A DNA stretch of 33,508 nt from the NCBI RefSeq assembly GCF_030160635.1, contig NZ_BSOS01000098.1, positions 1 through 33,508 of the forward strand. Reading direction: 5' to 3'. Position 1 is the stretch's first letter. Each line of letters opens with the position of its first letter. The stretch comes from Acidocella aquatica. Lineage in GTDB: Bacteria > Pseudomonadota > Alphaproteobacteria > Acetobacterales > Acetobacteraceae. Shown one piece after another: positions 8,343-18,748 of the stretch. The notes beneath the pieces are model-generated. The model worked only from the letters and a program-made list of their open reading frames with translations. It was not told where the DNA came from and searched no databases. The translations under genes and the position numbers were made by a program.

Positions 8343-9074
8343 TCAGGTAAAGATAACATCCATGGCGGGGTGCCAAAGTTTTACCCCTCCCATGAGGCCC
8401 GCCGCGTTTACCGCCAAGCGGACGCCTGCGGGAAGCTCCACCGGCTCAAAATGCCGCGCATTGCCACCTCCGAGATGGAGCACATCAAAATTCACCAGCG
8501 CCGCGCAGCGTGAAATCGTATCCTGCACTCGGATTTTCCATGCCACCATGCCTAGTTGGCGCAAAGCGGCGTCGCCGACGAGCTCGTCATATGTCGGCGC
8601 TTTGTCCGCGGGGTGGCGGCCAAGCTCGATCTGCGGGGCGGGAACGCCGTCACGGAACAGGGAGAAGCCCATGCCGGTACCAAGTGTTAGCACCAGTTCG
8701 ATGCCCTCGCCGGTGATAACGCCAAGCCCGTGCATCATCGCATCATTGGCGAGGCGGGTGGGGCGGCCGAAATAAGCGGTGGCCAGGGCACTGAAATCGG
8801 TCCCGTGCCAGACCGTGGTGCCGATGTTTGGCGCGGTAAGGATGATGCCGCGGCGAATGGCTCCCGGAAAACCGATGGATATACGGTCATAATCACCGAG
8901 CGGTGCGATCAGCGCGCTGAGCGCCTCCAGCATCAGCGCCGGCGTTGCCTCTGGCGGCGTAGCGCAGCGTAGCGGGTCGCCGCGTATCCGGCCGTCCGCG
9001 TCGAGCAGCGCCGCCTTCAGATTGGTGCCGCCAATATCAATGGCAAGAATACGGAAGTGGGAATCGTCGGTCAT
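8343..9074 (-). CDS. ROK-family glucokinase, polyphosphate-glucokinase-like
   Basis: The 243-residue kinase probably phosphorylates glucose entering through the linked porin and ABC transporter. DIGGTNLK at 13-20 is the phosphate-binding loop, Asp111 in LANDA is the likely catalytic base, and GTGMG is at 132-136. The short length, the ATPPEATP stretch near residue 40 and the overall layout resemble actinobacterial polyphosphate glucokinase rather than ATP-only ROK kinases. The zinc-binding CXCGXXGC motif and canonical ELGH are absent (ELGRHP instead). An AGAGGA site precedes the ATG. It follows the porin gene in the same direction, separated by a terminator-like hairpin. Phosphoryl donor and sugar are inferred. 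Confidence 0.75.
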   Translation of the reverse strand: MTDDSHFRILAIDIGGTNLKAALLDADGRIRGDPLRCATPPEATPALMLEALSALIAPLGDYDRISIGFPGAIRRGIILTAPNIGTTVWHGTDFSALATAYFGRPTRLANDAMMHGLGVITGEGIELVLTLGTGMGFSLFRDGVPAPQIELGRHPADKAPTYDELVGDAALRQLGMVAWKIRVQDTISRCAALVNFDVLHLGGGNARHFEPVELPAGVRLAVNAAGLMGGVKLWHPAMDVIFT

Positions 9075-9085
9075 GACATCCTCTG

Positions 9086-9125
9086 AAAACGAAAGAGGCC
9101 GTCCCGGTTGCGCCGGAGCGGCCTC
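9086..9125 (-). terminator. terminator-like hairpin between porin and kinase genes
   Basis: On the minus strand GAGGCCG and CGGCCTC form the outer stem (9125-9119 with 9101-9095), with an inner CCGG/CCGG pairing, followed by TTTCGTTTT. It lies between the porin stop and the kinase start, so it may lower kinase expression relative to porin. Confidence 0.65.
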
Positions 9126-9150
9126 CTGACTCTGGGCAGTCTACGCGAAA

Positions 9151-10500
9151 TCAGTCCTCGCTGGGTAGCCCAATAAATTTGCCGACATTCAGATTGAACT
9201 GCAAGCCGACGACGAAAGCATCGTTCAGGTTATGGCCCGGGTAGGCTTGCGCGCCTAGCCCATCAGGATGAACAATGTATTGCAGATTCGGCATGACATC
9301 GAGATACGGCGTTAGATAGGCGTCGTAATCGATCTCGGCCATGATGAGGTTGGAGGCCGGCCGGCCTGAGCCGCCAAGGGTATTGGTGCGATAAGCATAA
9401 AGCTGGTCGATGAAGTTGCTGCGATAGTGTAGGTCGCCGACGGCAATGCCGAGGCTGTCGGCGGGGCGCGAGGCAAGAGGTCCCTGATACACGGCGCCGG
9501 CGGTCAGATTATAATCCGCTGATTGGTGCGCATCAGGTCCGAACACGGCGGCGCCAAACACAGTGAGGCCGCGATCAGAATTCATGTCAGGGCGATACAC
9601 CATCTGCTTGGCCTGCACATAGACCATGGTGCGCCCATAACCATTGCCGCTGCCAAGTGTATTCGTCTTGGCATCATATTGCGCGTAGCTATAGGCCGTG
9701 CGGTCAAACACCGCGCCAACATCATAGCGGCGGGGATAGTTGTCATCAGCAAAGCTCGTTTTGTAGTCGAGTTCGATGGGAATTTCCACGCCGTTGGAAT
9801 TCGTTGTCGAGAAGTCAAAGCCGTGATGCGGCGAGGCGGAATCTTTCGGGTCGTGGTCGGCAACGCCGATCTCCAACGACCAGTCGCGCACCGGCGAGAT
9901 GACAACCTTGCCGGCCCAGACCGAGACCGGCCAAAACGAGGCGTTGATGATCTTGCCCATGATGTCAGGCTGCCCACAGAAGGCATTGGACTGGAAATGG
10001 CAGTAGATCGGATCGTTCAGGGTGAGCTGGTCAAGCTCGGTGCGGCCTGCTGTGATATCCAGCATGCCATTGAGGAGTTTCTGCTCCAGGGTCAGCGTGG
10101 TGAGGTTGTAGGTTTGCCCGCCGCCATATATCTGCTGCGCGGCAACGGAGTTGTTGATCGTGTCATTCGCGAGGTCGCGGCCGTCGCGGTTGGTCAGCTC
10201 GAGATGTAGCGTACCGCCCTGCCAGCCAACGAGCTTCTGTAGATCGGCATCGGCGCCAAAGGCCGCCTGGTCCGCATAGGCGGAGCCTTGCTTTACGCCG
10301 CCTGACGGATTGGTGGCGAACTCGCCAAAGTAGTTGGCATTTAAGTAGATGCCTTTGGCTGCGAGCGTTTGGCCCAGTTGCACCACTGGCGGTGCATCGG
10401 TGGTCTGGGCGTGCGCGGCGCCGCTAAAAATCAACCCGCAGCAGCCCGCGATCGATGCGAACCAGCGCTTCCTTCCACGAGGGATGGTTTGAATATGCAT
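9151..10500 (-). CDS. oprB: OprB-family carbohydrate-selective porin
   Basis: A 449-residue outer-membrane beta-barrel of the OprB family, which lets glucose and other sugars through the outer membrane. The signal peptide spans residues 1-31 with cleavage after AHA. Typical features are GIYLNANYFGEFATNPSGG just after the signal, the TAGRTELD segment, FCGQPDIMGK, and the YTPYLDVMPNLQYIVHP-like stretch near the C-terminus (TPYLDVMPNLQYIVHPDG). It ends GLPSED rather than in the aromatic residue usual for porins. AGGAGG lies nine bases before the ATG. It leads a two-gene minus-strand operon with the ROK kinase and is divergent from the ROK regulator. Confidence 0.88.
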   Translation of the reverse strand: MHIQTIPRGRKRWFASIAGCCGLIFSGAAHAQTTDAPPVVQLGQTLAAKGIYLNANYFGEFATNPSGGVKQGSAYADQAAFGADADLQKLVGWQGGTLHLELTNRDGRDLANDTINNSVAAQQIYGGGQTYNLTTLTLEQKLLNGMLDITAGRTELDQLTLNDPIYCHFQSNAFCGQPDIMGKIINASFWPVSVWAGKVVISPVRDWSLEIGVADHDPKDSASPHHGFDFSTTNSNGVEIPIELDYKTSFADDNYPRRYDVGAVFDRTAYSYAQYDAKTNTLGSGNGYGRTMVYVQAKQMVYRPDMNSDRGLTVFGAAVFGPDAHQSADYNLTAGAVYQGPLASRPADSLGIAVGDLHYRSNFIDQLYAYRTNTLGGSGRPASNLIMAEIDYDAYLTPYLDVMPNLQYIVHPDGLGAQAYPGHNLNDAFVVGLQFNLNVGKFIGLPSED

Positions 10501-10639
10501 TTATATCCTCCTGTTGAGTTCTTTTGTTCTTGCTTCAATAATTGCCGGTAAAATCTGTAAGAAATGGCATGGCCCCAACGCCATGGCGATGAAAACTGTT
10601 ACCCCCTATAGATCGCGGCGAAGGATGGCTTAATGGCAT

Positions 10640-10670
10640 CCATAATTATTTTAGCCTCTAATAAATATGG
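10640..10670. promoter_or_regulatory. candidate ROK-repressor operator between oprB and regulator gene
   Basis: CCATAATTATT (10640-10650) and AATAAATATGG (10660-10670) form an inverted repeat matching at 10 of 11 positions, with a 9-base spacer. It lies in the divergent interval and contains the nonamer ATTATTTTA (10645-10653), which recurs at the zwf promoter. Operator function is inferred. Confidence 0.5.
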
Positions 10671-10735
10671 TTGTGGCCATGCTTTGTCAATTGAAATTTG
10701 CGGCGGCGCATGTGTTGAGCTACAAAGCTGATGCG

Positions 10736-11908
10736 ATGCTGACAAAAAAAATTAACTCCAACACCATCCGGCGCATCAATGCCGCGCGCGTGTTTCATGG
10801 TATTCACAAACAGCCTGGTATCTCGCCGCGGGGGTTGTCCAAAATCACGGGGATAGATCTGGCCACAATTTCGATCATCCTTACGACGCTGGAACAGGAT
10901 GGCGTGGTGTTGCGGCGGACCGAGGCGCCCACCGGCCGCTCTGGCCGCCCGAACTCGACATTATTTATAAATGAAGCCAGCGGCGTGCTTGCCGGTGTCG
11001 CCGTCGAGGTGGAGGAGATCCACATTGTTCTCTCAAGTTTTTCCGGGGCGCGGCTGGGTTCGCTGCGCGTGCCCGGCAGTCTGAGCCAGGAGGCGGCGGC
11101 GGCGGCTATCAAAAACGGGATTTTGGCGTTGCTGAGGCAGGTTGGCATACCGCGCAAGCGCCTGGCTGGCGTCGGCGTGGGTGTTCCAGGTCTGGTCGGG
11201 CTGGATGGCCGGATCGCGCTTGCGCCGGCGCTGGACTGGCATGATGCGGATTTGGCCGGTGTGCTCACCGCGGGGCTTGGTGTGGCCGTCCACCTGGAAA
11301 ACGACATCAAGGCCGCCGCCATCGCCGAACATATATTCGGCAGCTGCCAGCACACGGCGGACTTTGTATATGTCTCCGGCCGGTCTGGCGTGGGCGGCGG
11401 GTTGTATCTGGGCGGCGCCATTTACCGCGGCCCGCACGGCCTCGCCGGGGAGGTGGGGCATATGAAGCTGGTGCCGCATGGCCGGTCCTGCGCTTGCGGC
11501 GCGCATGGCTGTTTCGAGGCCTATGTCTCCGAGCATGCGATCCTTAAATGTCTCGCCGAGGCTGGCGAATCTGCGCGTGATATTCCCTCGGTGCGCGCCG
11601 CCGCGCTGGAGGGCAATGAAGTGGTGCTGCGGACGCTGGAGGAGGCGGGGCGGCATCTTGGCCTCGGGTTGGCGAATCTCGCCAATTTGCTCGCGCCGAG
11701 TTCCATCATTCTGGGAGGCGGCATGGCGGCGCTGGCGGAATTTCTGCTGCCCGCTTGCCGGCCGGAGTTCGAGGCAAACACTCTGGCGGAAATACGCTGC
11801 GCGATGACCATCGCCCTCTCGGCACTTCAGGAGTTTGCCATTCCCATGGGGGGAATCGCGATTGCCCTGCAACATTTCCTGGAAGAGCCCGGCGCGATTC
11901 GGGCCTGA
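10736..11908 (+). CDS. ROK-family transcriptional repressor (NagC/XylR type)
   Basis: The 390-residue protein has an N-terminal winged helix-turn-helix (about residues 10-75; GLSKITGIDLATISIILTTL is the recognition region) fused to a ROK sugar-binding domain. Zinc ligands are visible in CACGAHGC (Cys252, Cys254, Cys259) with EVGH at 239-242. ROK repressors release DNA when their sugar or sugar phosphate binds. ATG 10736 is preferred: an upstream in-frame ATG at 10667 lies inside the inverted repeat 10640-10670, and homologues begin just before KKINSNTIRRINAARVF. The ribosome-binding site is weak for either start. Its position between the porin-kinase operon and zwf-edd-eda-pyk makes it the likely regulator of both. 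Confidence 0.85.
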   Translation: MLTKKINSNTIRRINAARVFHGIHKQPGISPRGLSKITGIDLATISIILTTLEQDGVVLRRTEAPTGRSGRPNSTLFINEASGVLAGVAVEVEEIHIVLSSFSGARLGSLRVPGSLSQEAAAAAIKNGILALLRQVGIPRKRLAGVGVGVPGLVGLDGRIALAPALDWHDADLAGVLTAGLGVAVHLENDIKAAAIAEHIFGSCQHTADFVYVSGRSGVGGGLYLGGAIYRGPHGLAGEVGHMKLVPHGRSCACGAHGCFEAYVSEHAILKCLAEAGESARDIPSVRAAALEGNEVVLRTLEEAGRHLGLGLANLANLLAPSSIILGGGMAALAEFLLPACRPEFEANTLAEIRCAMTIALSALQEFAIPMGGIAIALQHFLEEPGAIRA

Positions 11909-11919
11909 CTGATCGCGTC

Positions 11920-11967
11920 TTTACGGCGCCACCCGAAATCGCTAGTATTATTTTAAGGGTAAAATAA
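11920..11967 (+). promoter_or_regulatory. zwf promoter with overlapping operator
   Basis: TTTACG (11920-11925), a 17-base spacer and TAGTAT (11943-11948) form a plausible sigma70-type promoter. TTATTTTA (11948-11955) and TAAAATAA (11960-11967) are perfect 8-bp arms around AGGG, covering the expected start of transcription. The repeat contains ATTATTTTA, as does the repeat beside the ROK regulator gene. Confidence 0.6.
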
Positions 11968-11989
11968 ACTGCCTGGGAGGATGTCATCA

Positions 11990-13471
11990 ATGACAAGCCG
12001 CGTGATACCAGTATCGTCATTTGCATTGGTTGTGTTCGGCGCCACCGGAGATCTGGCGCGGCGGAAGCTGCTGCCGGCGATGTTCCAGCGCGATGTGGCG
12101 GGGCAACTTCCCGATGACGCCCATATATTCGGCGCGGCGCGCGCAAGGTTGGCCGAGGGGGAGTTTCTCCTCCTGGCCCGGCAGGCAATTGAGGAACATG
12201 TGCCGGCGCCTGAGCGTGCCGCCGCCTCGGTTGAGCGATTTCTGGCGCGGCTGCGCTATGTGGCCGTGGAAGCCACGGGCGAGGAGGGCTGGCGCGAGCT
12301 TGCTGTGGCGCTGGCTTCGGTCCAGGACCGCATTATCGTGTTCTATCTCGCGACCGGCCCGGCTTTGTTTGGCCCCATCTGTGAGCGGCTGGCGCGTTTT
12401 GGCCTCGCGGGAGGCAATACCCGAGTCGTGGTGGAAAAGCCGGTGGGGCGCGACCTTGCCTCGGCCCAGGCGGTCAATACGATGATCGGCAGCGTGTTTC
12501 CCGAAGAGCGGACTTATCGCATCGACCATTATCTCGGGAAGGAAACGGTGCAGAACCTGATGGCGTTCCGATTCGCCAACGGGCTGTTCGAGCCGCTGTG
12601 GAATGCGGCGCATATCGACCATGTGCAGATCACCGTGGCGGAGAGTTTGGGTGTGGAGGGCCGCGCCGGTTATTACGACACCGCCGGTGCCTTGCGCGAC
12701 ATGGTGCAGAACCATCTGCTGCAATTGCTGTGCCTGGTGGCGATGGAACCGCCCGCGCGGCTGGACGCCGATGCCGTGCGCGATGAAAAACTGAAAGTGC
12801 TCTGCGCGCTGGAACCCATCACCGAGGCGAATGCGGCATATAATGTGGTGCGCGGGCAATATCGCGCGGGTGCCTCGGCCAGCGGCCCTGTGCCCGGCTA
12901 TCTTGAGGAATTGGGGCTGGAGGAAAGCCCGGCTGAAACCTTCGTTGCCATCAAGGCTGGTGTAAAAAACTGGCGCTGGGCGGGCGTGCCGTTTTATCTG
13001 CGCACGGGCAAGCGCCTGGCGGCGCGGGTGTCGGAGATTGTTATCACCTTCCGCGCGGTGGCGCATTCGGTGTTCAAGCCCTCGGCGGGGCCGATCATTG
13101 CCAACCGGCTGGTCATCCGTTTGCAGCCCGATGAGGGTGTACAACTTTGGCTGATGATAAAAGACCCTGGCCCTGGTGGTATGCGGCTGCGCCAGGTGCC
13201 GCTGGATATGAGTTTCGCCACCGCCTTTGGCCTGCGAAACCCAGATGCCTATGAGCGCCTGGTGCTGGACGTGGTGCGCGGCAACCAGACGCTGTTCATG
13301 CGCCGCGACGAGGTGGAAGCCGCATGGCGCTGGATCGGCCCGATTCTGGAAGCCTGGAGCCATCCTGCCGCCGAGCCGCCCAAGCCTTATACCGCCGGCA
13401 CCTGGGGGCCCGCGGCGGCCATTGCGCTGATTGAGCGCGACGGCCGCACCTGGGCCGATGGCGGCACTTGA
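11990..13471 (+). CDS. zwf: glucose-6-phosphate 1-dehydrogenase
   Basis: The 493-residue enzyme oxidises glucose 6-phosphate to 6-phosphogluconolactone, the entry step of the Entner-Doudoroff pathway. GATGDLA (17-23) binds the nucleotide, EKP is at 149-151, the substrate signature RIDHYLGKE is at 177-185, and His242 in VQNHLLQ is the expected catalytic base. The ATG at 11990 is preferred over the ATG at 11981 because GGGAGG ends at 11980, directly against the earlier codon but nine bases before the later one. It is the first gene of a zwf-edd-eda-pyk run. No lactonase gene (pgl) follows, so that step must be encoded elsewhere or be spontaneous. Confidence 0.95.
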   Translation: MTSRVIPVSSFALVVFGATGDLARRKLLPAMFQRDVAGQLPDDAHIFGAARARLAEGEFLLLARQAIEEHVPAPERAAASVERFLARLRYVAVEATGEEGWRELAVALASVQDRIIVFYLATGPALFGPICERLARFGLAGGNTRVVVEKPVGRDLASAQAVNTMIGSVFPEERTYRIDHYLGKETVQNLMAFRFANGLFEPLWNAAHIDHVQITVAESLGVEGRAGYYDTAGALRDMVQNHLLQLLCLVAMEPPARLDADAVRDEKLKVLCALEPITEANAAYNVVRGQYRAGASASGPVPGYLEELGLEESPAETFVAIKAGVKNWRWAGVPFYLRTGKRLAARVSEIVITFRAVAHSVFKPSAGPIIANRLVIRLQPDEGVQLWLMIKDPGPGGMRLRQVPLDMSFATAFGLRNPDAYERLVLDVVRGNQTLFMRRDEVEAAWRWIGPILEAWSHPAAEPPKPYTAGTWGPAAAIALIERDGRTWADGGT

Positions 13472-13528
13472 TCGCCCCGCGCGCCATATCCGTAAGCCAG
13501 CACCCTAAATTTTTTGGAGTCTCCAGAG

Positions 13529-15339
<1,811 letters not shown>

Positions 15340-15343
<4 letters not shown>

Positions 15344-16011
15344 TCCAAGAGCGGCTTGAGGAAATTCTGCGCGCGGCGCCGGTGATTCCGGTTGTTGTGA
15401 TCGAGCATGCCGCCGCCGCGGTGCCGCTGGCCCGGGCATTGGTTGCGGGTGGTTTGCCCGTGATCGAGATCACCCTGCGCACGCCAGCGGCGCTGGAGGC
15501 GATCCGCGCGATTGCCGCCGAGGTCGAAGGCGCGATCCCTGGCGCCGGCACGGTGATCGCGCCAGCGCAATACGCGCAGGTGGCCAAGGCCGGTGCGCGT
15601 TTCGCGGTCTCGCCTGGCGCTACGCCGCGCCTGCTGGATGCGGCAGGCGATTGTGGAATCGCGCCGCTGCCGGGTATCGCCACCGCCTCCGAGGCGATGG
15701 CGCTGATCGAGCGTGGCTACCGTTTTGCCAAACTGTTCCCCGCCGAGGCCTCGGGTGGCACGGCTTTTTTATCTTCCATCGCCTCGCCGTTGCCGCAACT
15801 CACATTCTGCCCAACCGGCGGCATCACGCTGGCGTCCGCGCCGCAGTATCTGAAACTGCCGAATGTCATCTGTGTTGGCGGGTCGTGGATGGTTGGCCGT
15901 GCCGCGATCGCCGCCGGCGATTGGGAGGGGATTACACAGGCCGCGCGTCAGGCGGCGGCGCTCGGTGGCGCCCGCCTCTCAAACTGTAACGAAATAATAA
16001 GCGAGGAATGA
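15340..16011 (+). CDS. eda: KDPG aldolase (2-dehydro-3-deoxy-phosphogluconate aldolase)
   Basis: The 223-residue class I aldolase splits KDPG into pyruvate and glyceraldehyde 3-phosphate. Glu43 and Arg47 lie in [14 protein letters not shown] at 68-72, SPG at 91-93, the Schiff-base lysine Lys131 in FAKLFPAE, and CPTGGI at 157-162. Its ATG shares bases with the edd stop codon (ATGA at 15340-15343), and its own TGA directly abuts the pyk ATG, so translation of edd, eda and pyk is tightly linked. Confidence 0.95.
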
Positions 16012-17430
16012 ATGTTCGAACACCGTTACGCTAAAATCATCGCGACCCTTGGCCCGTCCAGCTCTGATAAGGATACAATCCGCGCGTTGGCCGCGGCTGG
16101 CGCCGATATCTTCCGGCTGAATTTCAGCCATGGATCGCATGCGGATCACCGGCTGCGGATGGATGCCATCCGCGCCGTGGAGGCGGAGCTGGGCCGTCCT
16201 CTCGCGGTGCTGGCTGACCTGCAGGGGCCAAAGTTGCGGATTGGCATGTTGGCGCCCGGATATTTCGATTTGCAGGAAGATACGGAGGTTATCTTTGCGC
16301 TTGATGGCAGCGGTATGGATGTCTCCTCGATTCCTCTCCCGCATCCTGAAATCTTCAACGCCGCGCGGGCGGGTGTCACACTGCTTGTCGATGATGGTAA
16401 AATGCGGTTTGATGTGCTCTCGGCGGATGCAGGGCGCATTACCGCCAGAACCGTGACCGGCGGACGGCTCCTGCCGCGCAAGGGGGTGAGTGTCATCGGT
16501 GCGACGTTGCCGCTCTCAGCCCTCACGCCGAAGGACCGCGCCGATATTGAAATAGCCCTGGCCATCGGCGCGGACTGGATCGCGCTCTCCTTTGTGCAAC
16601 GGCCCGAGGATATTGATGAACTGCGCGAACTCGTGGGAACCAGCGTGCGCATTATGGCGAAGATCGAGAAACCCTCGGCGCTAGATTGCCTGGAGAGCAT
16701 CGTTGAAAAATCGGATGCCATCATGGTCGCGCGTGGTGATCTCGGCGTGGAGATGCCGCCCGAGGTGGTGCCGCGCATGCAGCGCCGCATTCTGCGCACC
16801 TGCCGGCGTCTTGGAAAACCTGTTGTGGTTGCCACGCAAATGCTGGAATCGATGATTACGGCGCCAACCCCCACGCGGGCCGAGGCCTCGGATGTTGCCA
16901 CCGCCATTTACGCGGGAGCGGATGCGGTGATGCTCTCGGCGGAAACCGCCTCGGGGCGGTACCCCTTGCAGGCGGTGGAGATGATGGCGAATATTGTCCG
17001 TGATGTTGAATCCGACGATGATTTCTGGAGCGGGATGGAGAGCGGGCGCGATGTCTGCCGCAGCACCATATCAGACGTCATCTGCGCGGCGCTGCACCAG
17101 GCGGCAAAGGCGTTGCACCCGGCGGCCATCGTTGCGTATACGACAAGCGGAAACACGGGCTTCCGTGCCGCGGCGGTGCGTCCGCGCGCGCCGATTTTGT
17201 GTCTGGCGCCCTCCATCGAGGTGGCGCGCCGCCTGTGTCTCGCATGGGGCCTGCGCCCACGCGTTGCGGGCGCCATGAACGCGATGACGGATGTGGTGCA
17301 GCTTGCGAGCCGGATCGTTATTAAAGAGAGGCTGGGCAGCGCCGGCCAGATCATCGCTCTCACCGCCGGGCAGCCATTCGGCATCGCCGGCACCACCAAT
17401 GTGCTGCGAATTGAGCGGATCCTTGAATAG
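16012..17430 (+). CDS. pyk: pyruvate kinase
   Basis: The 472-residue enzyme makes pyruvate and ATP from phosphoenolpyruvate and ADP. Visible are FRLNFSHG (34-41), ADLQGPKLR (68-76), the catalytic lysine Lys217 in IMAKIEKP, the Mg-binding Glu219, MVARGDLGVE (238-247), and the signature running from TRAEASDVATA (288-298) through MLSAETASGRYP (307-318). The C-terminal allosteric-type domain is complete. The ATG at 16012 immediately follows the eda stop codon, with GAGGA upstream. Placement in the Entner-Doudoroff operon couples the lower-glycolysis ATP step to glucose use. Confidence 0.95.
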   Translation: MFEHRYAKIIATLGPSSSDKDTIRALAAAGADIFRLNFSHGSHADHRLRMDAIRAVEAELGRPLAVLADLQGPKLRIGMLAPGYFDLQEDTEVIFALDGSGMDVSSIPLPHPEIFNAARAGVTLLVDDGKMRFDVLSADAGRITARTVTGGRLLPRKGVSVIGATLPLSALTPKDRADIEIALAIGADWIALSFVQRPEDIDELRELVGTSVRIMAKIEKPSALDCLESIVEKSDAIMVARGDLGVEMPPEVVPRMQRRILRTCRRLGKPVVVATQMLESMITAPTPTRAEASDVATAIYAGADAVMLSAETASGRYPLQAVEMMANIVRDVESDDDFWSGMESGRDVCRSTISDVICAALHQAAKALHPAAIVAYTTSGNTGFRAAAVRPRAPILCLAPSIEVARRLCLAWGLRPRVAGAMNAMTDVVQLASRIVIKERLGSAGQIIALTAGQPFGIAGTTNVLRIERILE

Positions 17431-17476
17431 GCCGGGGGCGCTCGCGCGGGCAACGCCACCCGCAACGGGATTTTTG

Positions 17477-18679
17477 ATGGCATTGAAAAAAATATGGCGC
17501 GGTGAATACGCGGGCATGGCCGTCTTTGCGCTGGCCATGGGCGGTTTTGCCATCGGCACCACTGAGTTCGGCGCCATGGGGCTGGTGCCCTATTTTTCGT
17601 CGGGTCTGTCCATCAGCCCTCAGCAGGCGGGCAACGCGATCAGCGCTTACGCTTTGGGCGTGGTGGTGGGGGCGCCGGTTCTGGCTGTGGCGGTCGCACA
17701 TTTGCCGCGGCGCAATGTTTTGGTGGGCTTAATGGTCGCCTTCGCCCTGGCCAATGGGTTGAGCGGCTTCGCGCCTGATTACCGCTGGATGCTGGCATTC
17801 CGCTTTGCCGCCGGGCTGCCGCACGGCGCTTATTTTGGCGTTGCCTCGCTCGTGGCATCGGAGATGGTGCCTCTGGAACAGCGGGCGCAGGCCATTGCGC
17901 GTGTGTTGCTTGGGTTGACAATCGCCACCATCGTTGGCGTGCCGCTGGCTGATTTTATCGGCCAGATGGTTGGGTGGCGCTGGGCTTTCGCACTCGTTGC
18001 GATGCTGGCTCTGGCGACTGCGTTCATGGTGCTGCGGTTTGTGCCGGTAACCCGCGTGGCGCTGCACGATGCGCCAAACCCGCTGGCGGAGCTGAGGGTA
18101 TTGAAGCGCCCGCAGGTTTGGCTGACGCTGGGGATAGGTGCGATTGGCTTTGGCGGCATGTTCGCGGTTTACACGTATCTCGCCTCCACGCTGTTGCTGG
18201 TTACCAAAGCCTCCTCCGTCACGGTTCCGGTTATGCTTGGCATATTCGGCTTTGGCCTCACGATTGGCAATCTGGTGAGTGCATGGTTTGCTGATAAGGC
18301 GTTGATGCCGACTGTGGCCGTGGTGCTGGTCTGGTCAGCGGCGGGGCTGGCGCTTTATCCGTTCATGACGCATGCGGTATGGAGCATGGCGGTGGCGGTG
18401 TTCCTCATCGGCTGCGGCGGCGGCCTGGCAACCCCGTTGCAGGCACGGCTGATGCAAGTGGCCGAAGGGGCGCAAACCCTGGCTGCGGCGCTTAACCACA
18501 GCGCATTCAACATTGCCAACGCGCTGGGGCCGTGGCTGGCCGGAATGGCCATCGGCGCCGGGTTTGGCTGGGGGGTTAGCGGCTGGGTCGGCTGTGGCTT
18601 GGCGCTGGCCGGGCTGGCGCTGTGGTGTGTGGCTGTTGTTGCCGAGCGGCGCGCTGGCGTTCGGTTGATTCAGACGTAA
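17477..18679 (+). CDS. MFS transporter, DHA1 (AraJ/YdhP-like) family
   Basis: A 400-residue major facilitator protein with about 12 hydrophobic segments. GTTEFGAMGLVPYFSSGLSI near residues 25-45 and RFAAGLPHGAYFGVASLVA near residues 109-127 match the arabinose-efflux-like AraJ/YdhP branch of DHA1 exporters. The ATG at 17477 has GGGA six bases upstream; an in-frame start at 17291 would lie inside pyk and is rejected. It starts 46 bases after pyk in the same direction and may be cotranscribed. These proteins usually export sugars, sugar derivatives or drugs; no substrate can be assigned. It ends convergent to pabC with no clear intrinsic terminator between them. Confidence 0.82.
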   Translation: MALKKIWRGEYAGMAVFALAMGGFAIGTTEFGAMGLVPYFSSGLSISPQQAGNAISAYALGVVVGAPVLAVAVAHLPRRNVLVGLMVAFALANGLSGFAPDYRWMLAFRFAAGLPHGAYFGVASLVASEMVPLEQRAQAIARVLLGLTIATIVGVPLADFIGQMVGWRWAFALVAMLALATAFMVLRFVPVTRVALHDAPNPLAELRVLKRPQVWLTLGIGAIGFGGMFAVYTYLASTLLLVTKASSVTVPVMLGIFGFGLTIGNLVSAWFADKALMPTVAVVLVWSAAGLALYPFMTHAVWSMAVAVFLIGCGGGLATPLQARLMQVAEGAQTLAAALNHSAFNIANALGPWLAGMAIGAGFGWGVSGWVGCGLALAGLALWCVAVVAERRAGVRLIQT

Positions 18680-18748
18680 TTCTCCCGCGGTTTGCTCAAC
18701 CGGGCGAACCACAAAAAATCGCTCAAACCCACCCCACGCGGAGTTTCC

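Noticed and set aside
12017-13363. A 448-codon open frame on the minus strand
   Set aside because: It is antisense to zwf, has no recognisable domain, and arises from codon bias.
18680-18748. Possible terminator between the convergent MFS and pabC genes (CGGTT, TGCTC, AACCG)
   Set aside because: The stem is only 5 bp and no T run follows it on either strand.
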